28,276 nt of DNA. Source: an uncultured Aquimonas sp. (lineage in GTDB: Bacteria; Pseudomonadota; Gammaproteobacteria; Xanthomonadales; Xanthomonadaceae). The stretch lies in assembly GCA_946481615.1 (NCBI GenBank), contig CAMLOR010000018.1, positions 1-28,276 on the forward strand, read 5' to 3'. The notes beneath the pieces were generated by a model. The model did no database searches. It had not been told where the DNA came from and worked only from the letters and a program-made list of their open reading frames with translations. Position numbers and translations under genes: made by a program. Every line of letters begins with the position of its first letter. Within the stretch, counting starts at the first letter, position 1. Positions 7,918-15,700 of the stretch are shown piece after piece.

Positions 7918-8481
7918 TCAGACACCGGGGCAGGGCGCCCCGGCGTCCATCCAGCGGCGGAAGGCCGCGGTGAAGTCGGCGTGCTTCACGTCGACCGGCG
8001 CACGGCCCACGCCCGGATCCCAGCCCCACAGCACGAGCTTGTCCTTGTCGACATGCTCGAACATCGCTTCCAGATCGCGATCGCCGTTTTCCTTGCGGTC
8101 CTTGATCATCGCGCACAGTTTCGATGCCGGCACGCCGATCCACGCCATCTTGTGCTGCGGCGGCGGCAGCGCCCAATGCGGCGCGCCCGGCGGCGTGTGT
8201 CCGCCGTAGCTCGCCGGCGGATTGGTTTCCGCATGGCAGCTCGAACACGGCAAGGCGGCATCGCCTTCGCCTTTCGGCCCGCGATTCACCGGCGGGATGT
8301 GCGCGAGGCTGGCGTCGTACTGCAGCGGACTGTCGCCGGGGATGTGGCAATTGCGGCAGCGCGCGTGCTGGAACACGTGCTCCACCGTCGCGAAGGCCTT
8401 CAGGCCTTCTTCCTTCGATGGCGATTGCGCGGCGGCGCCGAACGGAAGGGCGGCGAGGATCGCGAAAACGAGCGTCTTCAT
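7918..8481 (-). CDS. Periplasmic di-heme cytochrome c, partner of IorAB-type oxidoreductase
   Basis: This 187-residue exported protein has a signal peptide (cleavage likely after AAA at 18) and two heme c sites: CRNCH (Cys42, Cys45, His46) and CSSCH (Cys79, Cys82, His83). Two further cysteines (123 and 184) are present. Histidines and methionines such as those in PPPQHKMAW could be distal ligands. It is the last gene of the iorA-iorB operon, 11 bases after iorB. A strong AAGGAGG ribosome binding site overlaps the iorB stop. Context says it accepts electrons from the 2Fe-2S subunit and passes them to the respiratory chain, replacing the FAD subunit of xanthine dehydrogenases. This role is an inference. 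Short proteins of this type next to iorAB are often annotated only as an isoquinoline 1-oxidoreductase subunit. Confidence 0.88.
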   Translation of the reverse strand: MKTLVFAILAALPFGAAAQSPSKEEGLKAFATVEHVFQHARCRNCHIPGDSPLQYDASLAHIPPVNRGPKGEGDAALPCSSCHAETNPPASYGGHTPPGAPHWALPPPQHKMAWIGVPASKLCAMIKDRKENGDRDLEAMFEHVDKDKLVLWGWDPGVGRAPVDVKHADFTAAFRRWMDAGAPCPGV

Positions 8482-8492
8482 GGCGTCCTCCT

Positions 8493-10649
8493 TCAGGCCA
8501 GCCGGATCGGCAATTCGCGGATGCGCTTGCCGGTGAGGGCGAACAGCGCGTTCGTCACGGCCGGTGCGATCGGCGGCGTGCCGGGTTCGCCCACGCCGCT
8601 AGGCTTCTCGGTGCTGGGCACGATGTGCACGGCCACTTCGGGCATTTCGTTGAGGCGCAGCACGCGGTAGTCGTGATAGTTCGACTGCTGCACTTCACCG
8701 CCGCGGAAGCTCAGCGCCGAGTACAGCGCCGCGCCCAGGCCGAAGGCGATGCCGGACTGGATCTGCGCCTCGATCTGCTGCGGATTGACCGCGATGCCGC
8801 AATCCACGGCGCAAGTGACCTTGTGCACGCGCACCTGGCCGCCGTCGGCCGAAACTTCCGCCACCTGCGCCACGAAGCTGCCGAAGGATTCGTGCACCGC
8901 CACGCCGCGCGCGCGGCCTTTCGGCAGCGTCGAACCCCAGCCGGATTTCTCCGCCGCGAGGTTCAGGACGCCCAGGTGCCGCGGATGCTTCTGCAGCAGC
9001 ATGCGGCGGTACTCGACCGGATCCTTGCCGGCGAGCGCGGCCAGTTCGTCGACCAGGCTCTCCATCACGAAGCCGTTGTAGCTGTGCCCCACCGAGCGCC
9101 ACCACAGCACCGGGATGCCGGTCTTCGGCGAATGCAGCACGACGTGGCGGTCGGCGACGTCGGCGAGATAGGGCGAGTTGTGCACGCCCTCGACGGAAGT
9201 TTCGTCGACGCCGTTCTTCACCATCATGGCTTCCATCATCGTGCCCGCCATGATCGACTGCCCCGCGAGCGCCTGCTGCCAGGCCACCGGCCGGCCCGCG
9301 TCGTCGATGCCGATCTTCGCGATCTGCACGTACATTGGGCGGTAATAGCCGCCGCGCACGTCGTCCTCGCGCGTCCAGACCGTTTTCACCGGCACGCCCG
9401 CGGCCTTCGCCACGTGCACGGCTTCGCTCACGAAATCCGACGTGGGCGTGGCGCGCCGGCCGAAGCCGCCGCCGAGGAACACGGTATGGATGTGCACCTG
9501 CTCGGGCTTCAGCCCGGTGATCTGCGCGGTCACGCCCTGGTCGAGCGTCTGGAACTGCGTGCCGGTCCAGACATCGCAGCGGTCGGCGGCGATCTTCACC
9601 GTGCAGTTGAGCGGTTCCATCGGTGCATGCGCCAGATACGGCACGTGGTACTCGGCTTCGAGCGTCTTCGTGGCCTTGCCGAGCGCGGTCTTCGCATCGC
9701 CCGCGGTGTTGGCGACGGCGCCGCCTTCGCCTTGCGCCAGCGTGCGGAATTCCTCGCGCATCTTCGCGGTGTCGAGATCGGCGTTCGGCCCGCGATCCCA
9801 GGCCACTTCCAGCGCATCACGGCCCAGCTTCGCAGCCCAGAAATGATCGGCCACCACCGCGATGCCGCTCGGCACCTGCACCACGTGGCGCACGCCGGGC
9901 ACGGCCTTGGCCTGCGTGGCATCGAAGGATTTGACCGTGGCGCCGAACACCGGCGCGCGCGCCACCAGCGCGGTGAGCAGGCCGTCGAACTTCACGTCCA
10001 TGCCGAACTGGGCGGAGCCGTCGATCTTCTCCGGCGTATCGAGGCGCTTGGTCGACTTGCCGATGATCTTCCAGTCCTTCGGATCCTTGAGCGTCATCGT
10101 CTTCGGATCCGGCGGCGCCAGTTTGCCCGCGGCGTCGGCGAGTTCGCCGTAGCGCGCGCGCCTGCCGCCGGCGATCGCCACGCCGTTCTCCGTGCGCACG
10201 GCCGAAGGCTCCACGCCGAACTTCGCAGCCGCGGCCTGCACCAGCATCGAACGCGCGGCGGCACCGGCCTGGCGGTAACGTTCGAACTCGCTCGAGGTGC
10301 TGGTCGAACCGCCCGTCATCTGCATGCCGAACTGCGCATGCTTGTAGGGCTCGCCCGCGGGCGCGTGCTCGACGCGGACCTTGGTCCAGTCGGCATCGAG
10401 TTCCTCGGCGATCAGCATGGGCAGCGCGGTCCAGATGCCCTGGCCCATTTCCGAGTGCGCCAGCAGCACGGTGATGGTGTCGTCGGCGCCAATGCGCAGA
10501 TAGGCGTTCGGGACGAAGGCCGCTGCGGCGGCGCCTTCCTGGCCCAGCGCGAAGCGATGCGCGCCCGGCACCAGGAACCCGAGCACGAGGCCGCCGCCGG
10601 CGACGGCCGAGGTCTGGAGGAAGCCGCGGCGCGTGAGCGTGGCGTTCAT
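8493..10649 (-). CDS. iorB: Molybdopterin-binding subunit of isoquinoline 1-oxidoreductase-type enzyme
   Basis: This 718-residue large subunit belongs to the xanthine oxidase superfamily (IorB/aldehyde dehydrogenase type). It hydroxylates N-heterocycles or oxidises aldehydes at a molybdenum centre. It begins with a Tat signal, TRRGFLQTS (twin Arg 7-8) plus a hydrophobic stretch, so the folded complex is exported to the periplasm. Cofactor-binding motifs include [21 protein letters not shown] and a Gln-rich segment before the end. The active-site glutamate lies in GVGEPGTPP (Glu688). Start ATG 10649 overlaps the iorA stop as ATGA; upstream extension would only read antisense iorA. IorA has no obvious signal, so it probably rides out attached to IorB. 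The true substrate is unknown; the isoquinoline name is by homology only. Confidence 0.93.
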   Translation of the reverse strand: MNATLTRRGFLQTSAVAGGGLVLGFLVPGAHRFALGQEGAAAAAFVPNAYLRIGADDTITVLLAHSEMGQGIWTALPMLIAEELDADWTKVRVEHAPAGEPYKHAQFGMQMTGGSTSTSSEFERYRQAGAAARSMLVQAAAAKFGVEPSAVRTENGVAIAGGRRARYGELADAAGKLAPPDPKTMTLKDPKDWKIIGKSTKRLDTPEKIDGSAQFGMDVKFDGLLTALVARAPVFGATVKSFDATQAKAVPGVRHVVQVPSGIAVVADHFWAAKLGRDALEVAWDRGPNADLDTAKMREEFRTLAQGEGGAVANTAGDAKTALGKATKTLEAEYHVPYLAHAPMEPLNCTVKIAADRCDVWTGTQFQTLDQGVTAQITGLKPEQVHIHTVFLGGGFGRRATPTSDFVSEAVHVAKAAGVPVKTVWTREDDVRGGYYRPMYVQIAKIGIDDAGRPVAWQQALAGQSIMAGTMMEAMMVKNGVDETSVEGVHNSPYLADVADRHVVLHSPKTGIPVLWWRSVGHSYNGFVMESLVDELAALAGKDPVEYRRMLLQKHPRHLGVLNLAAEKSGWGSTLPKGRARGVAVHESFGSFVAQVAEVSADGGQVRVHKVTCAVDCGIAVNPQQIEAQIQSGIAFGLGAALYSALSFRGGEVQQSNYHDYRVLRLNEMPEVAVHIVPSTEKPSGVGEPGTPPIAPAVTNALFALTGKRIRELPIRLA

Positions 10650-11113
10650 GCCTGCTCTCCCGTCTTCGCGAGCTCGGCCGCGCGATGCACGGCGGCACGG
10701 ATGCGCGGATAGGTGCCGCAGCGGCAAAGATTGCCGCTCAGCGCGGCGTCGATGTCGGCGTCGGTGGGTGCGGGCTTTACCGCGAGCAGTGCGGCCGCGG
10801 CCATGATCTGGCCGGACTGGCAATAGCCGCACTGCACCACGTCGAGCTCGGCCCAGGCGCGCTGCACGGGATGCGCGCCGTTGACGGCGAGGCCTTCGAT
10901 CGTCGTGATGTTCTTTCCTTCCACCGCGCTCGCCGGCGTGATGCACGAACGCAGCGGATGGCCGTCGACGTGCACGGTGCAGGCGCCGCATTGCGCGATG
11001 CCGCAGCCGAACTTCGTGCCGGTCAGTCCGATCAGATCGCGCAGCGCCCAGAGCAGGGGCATGTCGGGAGTGGCGTCGATTTCATGCACGGCGCCGTTGA
11101 CGGTCAGCTTCAT
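10646..11113 (-). CDS. iorA: 2Fe-2S subunit of isoquinoline 1-oxidoreductase-type enzyme
   Basis: This 155-residue small subunit carries two 2Fe-2S clusters. The N-terminal plant-ferredoxin-type site is CGIAQCGAC plus a later Cys (37, 42, 45, 57). The C-terminal helical site is CGYC...CRC (Cys95, 98, 130, 132) with the [11 protein letters not shown] and [11 protein letters not shown] signatures. It carries electrons from molybdenum in IorB to the cytochrome. The start at 11113 is chosen because the fold begins with MKLTVNG and GAGGGA lies eight bases upstream; the in-frame ATG 60 bases earlier adds residues unlike the family. It is first gene of the minus-strand operon iorA-iorB-cytochrome and diverges from xdhC. 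The operon has no FAD (medium) subunit gene, as expected for IorAB enzymes. Confidence 0.95.
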   Translation of the reverse strand: MKLTVNGAVHEIDATPDMPLLWALRDLIGLTGTKFGCGIAQCGACTVHVDGHPLRSCITPASAVEGKNITTIEGLAVNGAHPVQRAWAELDVVQCGYCQSGQIMAAAALLAVKPAPTDADIDAALSGNLCRCGTYPRIRAAVHRAAELAKTGEQA

Positions 11114-11202
11114 CGCACGTCCCTCGCAGCCAAGGGGAGGTCTGAGCCTACTCCGCGTTCCGGCACATTGCACCGGGGCGCGCGGCTTCGCAGAATCGGC
11201 CG
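11114..11202. promoter_or_regulatory. Divergent promoter region between iorA and xdhC
   Basis: These 89 bases must carry promoters for both directions. For xdhC, TTGCAC (11168-11173), 17 bases, CAGAAT (11191-11196) ends six bases before the ATG at 11203 with no Shine-Dalgarno sequence. For iorA a weak -10 TAGGCT lies on the minus strand at 11150-11145, with GTGCAA (11173-11168) 17 bases upstream. The two -35 elements would occupy the same bases, so the two directions may compete. Confidence 0.4.
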
Positions 11203-12165
11203 ATGGCCTTCCCGCACCGCACCGTGTTCGATGCTGCCCGCCGCGCGTTGCAGGCCGGTGAAAACGGCGTGCTCGCGCTGGTGCTCGAGACCGAAGGATC
11301 GACCTACGTGCGCGCCGGCGCTGCAGCCTTCTTCGGCGAGCGCGACAGTACCGGCTGGCTCAGCGGCGGCTGCCTCGAACCGGAGATCGCGCGCCATGCC
11401 GCGCAGGCGCGCGAACGCGGCGAACTCGGCTGGCTGGAGCTCGACACGCGCGACGACGAGGATCTGCTCGGCGGCTCCTCCGCCGGCTGCCGCGGCCGCC
11501 TGCGCCTGGCGCTGCTGCCTTTGGCGGCAGTGCCAAGCATCGGCACGTTGCTCGACCGCTGGTTCGCCGAAGTCGCGGCGCTGCTGCTGACGCTGGACCG
11601 CGACGGCCAGGTGCGCGCCCAGTTCGGCGAGGACGCGATCGACTGGCGACTGCCGGCGACCGCCTGCGGCTGGCAGACGGAAGCGCGCAGCTGGGATCTC
11701 GCCTTCGCGCCGCTGCCGCGCGTGGCCGTGTTCGGCGCCGGCCCCGAATCGGCGACGCTGCTGCCGTTGCTGCGCAGCCTCGGCGCGCGCGTGCTGCTGA
11801 TCGAACGCCGCCCGCGCTGGGACGCGGCGGCGGAATTGGCCGACATGCGCCTTGCGCTGTCACCGGCGGCGGCGCTGTCGAATGCCGAAATCGCCGGCGC
11901 CGGTGCGGCGCTGGTGATGCATCATCACTTCGAATTCGACCGCGAAGCGCTCGAAGGCCTCGCCGGCAGCGGCATCGAATTCATCGGCCTGCTCGGCCCG
12001 CGCCGCCGCCGCGACGATCTGTTCCGCCTGCTGCCGGCTGCGGCGCGCGAAGCGCTCGAACCGCGTCTGCGCTCGCCCGTCGGCCTGCATCTGGGTGGCC
12101 ATGGTGCGGAAGCCATCGCGCTCAGTGCGGCGGCGCAGTGGCAGGCGTGGCGGCATGGGATCTGA
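11203..12165 (+). CDS. xdhC: XdhC/CoxI family molybdenum cofactor sulfuration and insertion chaperone
   Basis: This 320-residue cytoplasmic protein belongs to the XdhC family, which binds Mo cofactor, helps add the terminal sulfido ligand and hands the cofactor to xanthine oxidase-type enzymes. The N-terminal domain shows [13 protein letters not shown] (29-41), SGGCLEPEI (54-62) and the diverged Gly/Cys turn SAGCRGRL (93-100). The C-terminal XdhC_C Rossmann domain has [10 protein letters not shown] (174-183), [25 protein letters not shown] and the closing PVGLHLGG segment. It diverges from iorA and overlaps mocA by 11 bases, so its client is almost certainly IorB. Start ATG 11203 follows a -10 element by only six bases. 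Family assignment is firm; the biochemical details come from homologues such as PaoD and Rhodobacter XdhC. Confidence 0.9.
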   Translation: MAFPHRTVFDAARRALQAGENGVLALVLETEGSTYVRAGAAAFFGERDSTGWLSGGCLEPEIARHAAQARERGELGWLELDTRDDEDLLGGSSAGCRGRLRLALLPLAAVPSIGTLLDRWFAEVAALLLTLDRDGQVRAQFGEDAIDWRLPATACGWQTEARSWDLAFAPLPRVAVFGAGPESATLLPLLRSLGARVLLIERRPRWDAAAELADMRLALSPAAALSNAEIAGAGAALVMHHHFEFDREALEGLAGSGIEFIGLLGPRRRRDDLFRLLPAAAREALEPRLRSPVGLHLGGHGAEAIALSAAAQWQAWRHGI

Positions 12166-12742
12166 GGGCGACCACGTTGCGGTACTGTTGGCCGCGGGCG
12201 GCAGCACCCGACTCGGGCGGCCGAAGCAGCTGCTGACGCGCGACGGCGAACCGCTGGTGCTCCGCGCGGCGCGACTGCTGCTGGAAACAGCGCCGCGCGA
12301 GCTCGTGATCGTACTCGGCGCGCATCGCGATGCTGTGGCGGCGGCACTGCAAGGCGTGCCACATCGCGCCGTGCTCAACCAGGCCTGGAGAGACGGCCTT
12401 GCGGGCAGTCTGCGCTGCGCTGCCGCTGCCATCGATGCACCGCGCGTGCTGATCGCCGTTTGCGACCAGCCTACCTTGCGCGCCGACCATTTGCGCGAAC
12501 TGCTCGCCGCCCGCCAATGCGCAGCAACTTTGCACGACGGCCGGCCGGGGGTGCCGGCCGTCGTCGACGCAGTGCGGTGGTCGTGCGCCCGCACGCTCGC
12601 AGGCGATCGCGGTCTCGGCCCGATGCTCGCGACCTGCGAGCACCTGGCCGGCTACCAGTTTCCCGACCTGCGGTTCGACATCGACACGGCGGACGATGTC
12701 GAAACCGCAAGGCGCGAAGGCTGGCTCGATCGCGAGGACTGA
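12155..12742 (+). CDS. mocA: Molybdenum cofactor cytidylyltransferase (MocA-like nucleotidyltransferase)
   Basis: This 195-residue MobA/MocA-fold enzyme should attach a nucleotide, probably CMP, to molybdopterin. The N-terminal signature LLAAGGSTRLGRPKQLL spans 11-27. The NQAWRDGLAGSLRCA segment follows at 75-89, the metal-binding CDQP at 103-106 (the variant seen in MocA-like enzymes), and RFDIDTADD near the end. IorAB enzymes studied elsewhere use molybdopterin cytosine dinucleotide, which fits MocA here. ATG 12155 lies inside xdhC (11-base overlap), indicating coupled translation. An upstream in-frame ATG at 12095 would add 20 Arg-rich residues not found in the family. The gene ends six bases from the convergent peptidase gene. 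CMP rather than GMP specificity is inferred from context. Confidence 0.9.
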   Translation: MGSEGDHVAVLLAAGGSTRLGRPKQLLTRDGEPLVLRAARLLLETAPRELVIVLGAHRDAVAAALQGVPHRAVLNQAWRDGLAGSLRCAAAAIDAPRVLIAVCDQPTLRADHLRELLAARQCAATLHDGRPGVPAVVDAVRWSCARTLAGDRGLGPMLATCEHLAGYQFPDLRFDIDTADDVETARREGWLDRED

Positions 12743-12748
12743 TCCGCC

Positions 12749-15700
12749 TCAGGGATACTGCGCGCTCACCTCGGCCGGCGCGCCGCAGGTATCCAGATTC
12801 GCGCCGAGGATCCAGTCGTGATTTCGCAATGTCGGCAATGGCGCGGCGCCGGCGCACGCCCAGACCTTTGCCGTCACCCACGTGCCCGACGCGGGCGGCG
12901 GGCTTTGGTGCGTTTCCGCCAGCAACCAGACGAAGTCACCCCAGTTCGTGTTGCTCAGGGCGAGCCCTTCGGGCAATGCGCGGATCACGGCGGTGTATTG
13001 CGAGGCATCGGCTGCGAAGTTGACACCGGACAGGCCGAGCGTGTTCAACCAGTTCGGAAGTACGCCCGGGACCGCTGCGGTGGATGAGAACGCCACGAGA
13101 TAGTACGACGGCAAGGTCGCTCCGGATGGCGGATTCCAACTCGCCGTGATCCAGCCGTTCTGGAAGATAGGCTCGCTCTGGCCGGGCAGCAGTATCCCGC
13201 CGGGCTCCTGGAAATGCAGGGCGAGTCCGAAGGGTGACGTGGGCAAGGGGCCTCCCGCGATGGAGGCACCAATCGTATAGAGTGCCGTGGTTTCGTCGCT
13301 GCACTTGTTGGTGCCCGCGCGGCAAACCGTGACCCTCAGGATCACCGACTTGTCGATGTCGGAAGGATCGAGTACGGCAAGTCCGTGCAGGCCGACCTGA
13401 TTCTCGATCGACTGCAGCTCCGCGTTCGTCAGAATGACGGTCGCCGGGTGATTCACGAGCATGTTCGCCGAGTCGTTCCCCTGCGCGACGACGCCCACGT
13501 AGTATTCGAGCGACTCGGGATTGGCGTCGGCGGGCACGTTCCAACTGGCGCCGAGCTGGCCGCCGACTTCACGCGGCGTCAGGCCGGTGACGGCTTGGGG
13601 TTTCGAGCGACGATTGGTGCCGGTCAGCGAGACGCAGGCGCTCGTGGTCGTCGGGCACAGCATGTCCAATGGATACTCGAGCACGGCGCGCGCGGAGACG
13701 ACCGGATTGGGATCGTCCGCCAGACCGAGATCGTCGAAATCGAAATCGACGTGGTTGGGCGCGATGGAAACGAGCTGGTTCTCGTGGCACCCCGCACCGC
13801 GGTAGACGTGCAGGTCGATGTCGTGCTCCGGCGGCGCGTACTGTCCGGCACGCGGAAAGCCATCCGGACCCTTGGCCGATTGGGCGAAGAAAACGAACTT
13901 CGACGCTTCCGGATTCGCTTCGCCGCCATCGACGAACGACACGTTCGCTACGAGCTTCGCCGGTACCACTGGCAGATGCACGAGCGTAGTGCCGGTGATG
14001 TTCAAGTTGGCGGGACCCGGTTCCGGCCCACTCACGCCGTACAGATGCGCGAGGAATCCCGTGACATCGTTCATCTCCGAAGCCTCGTCCGGGAATAAGA
14101 TCTGCCTGTCGAAAGTGATGCGCTGCGTCGCCTTGCCGTTGTGCTTCACGTTGTCCGCGAAGGCGAGCGAATCGACGAAATCCTCTTTCGCCGGGTCTGC
14201 GATCACGCGACAGCCCAGCGAGTTGCTGCTGCAGCGTTCGGGATAGAGCGACACGCGATACGCCTCGATCACGTCGGCAGTGGCAGCGGAGCCGTGTTCG
14301 AACTCGACCGCCACGTCCGGATCGGAGCTGCTGGTGCAGGTGCCTGCGGATGGCGGTGCGAAGACGTAAGGGTGGAAGGCGATGAAGTTCGCCGGGTCGC
14401 TGGGATGGAAATCCCTAATCGCCGGTTCTGCGGACTCCCGGCGCGGTGGATACGTACCGCCATTCGCCTTGCTCGAAATCTCGGGACTGCGGCTCTTGAT
14501 CGTCAAGCGCACCTTGTTCAGTGCGTAGTTGATGTAGGGGCTGGCATCGAGCTGCACCGGCAACATGCGCAGGCGCGTGCGCGTGGTCCAGTCGGGCGGA
14601 TTCGTCGTTTCCTCTACGTGGTTCGCGGCATCGGTCGTTATGTTGTCTTCGTACGCCCACTGGCCCTCCGCGAGCGGTGCATTGATGCCCGCCAGTGCGA
14701 GCAGTCGAAGCGAGAATTCATGCGATTCGGCGCCGTCGGCCGGGTCGTAGTTGATCGCGAGCGGCTGGGCTGGAGCGTGCGACAGCGTTCCGTCTGCGGC
14801 GGGTGGGGCGGGGTGCGTAATTTGAGTTTCCGGCTTGCGTGCGCGAAAGCACTGTTCGAGGACATCACCATCCGCTCGGTTTCCCTTGTCGTCGCGTGCG
14901 AAGGGAGTGATCGTCCAACAAAGATGACGGGCAGCGTGTCCAGGCAGCGTAGTGCCGGGCAAGGGGATGGGCGGAACCTTGAAGTTGGGCTCCGTGTCGC
15001 TGCCGGGATTCTCCATGTCGAGAGGCCACTCGGTGACGCCCTTCTCGAACACCTTGTGCGCCCACACTTTCGCGTACTTGCCACCTTCGGGCTCTTCGTC
15101 GTCGACTTCGAACTCATAGCCATCGAAGCGCGAATGGCCGGTCCAGCCGAAGACGGCATTCCAGGCCTCGACGTCGTCGCCCGTGGCAGCCGTCGCACCG
15201 GCAGGCGTAGGGTTGGTCACCTGGGCCGGTCCGCCGGTGCGGAAAGGAGCAGCCGGCCGCCAGCAGGCTTCGTCCTGCACCACCCATTTGGAGGAAATCA
15301 TCGGCGCGGAAGCCAGCCTGACGCGCCACCAATAATCGGTATGCGGCGACAGCTTGAGCAGAAAGCGGCCTTGTGCCGAGGCGCCCGACTTGACGATGTC
15401 CTCGTACACGATCTCCATGAAATCCGCGTCGGTGGCGACTTGAAATTGGTATTCCTCCAAAGCCTCGCCCTGAAACAGGAATTCAGTGAGCGGAACCACA
15501 TCCTGATCATCCCATGCGGGATGGGTATAGCCCGCACCTTTCAGATCGACGTCGATGAGATCCAGGTTGGCAACCCAGGCAGACTTGCCCGACACCAGCT
15601 CCGCTTCCGACCACTGCCCGCACTGTTGAATGGCCGCCATCCGGAACTGAGCGGCGTAATCCTCGAGAGGCGACAGCGCAAAGTTCACCTGCTGCAGGCT

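Noticed and set aside
5552..8350. 932-codon open frame on the minus strand opposite prc
   Set aside because: Low-complexity His/Arg/Ala composition with no family signature, while the plus strand encodes a complete Prc protease.
8124..10712. 862-codon open frame on the plus strand opposite iorB
   Set aside because: Same compositional artefact; the minus strand carries Tat signal, cofactor motifs and the catalytic Glu of IorB.
10650..10991. Longer start for iorB
   Set aside because: The extension reads iorA in another frame, and the Tat signal starts exactly at the ATGA overlap.
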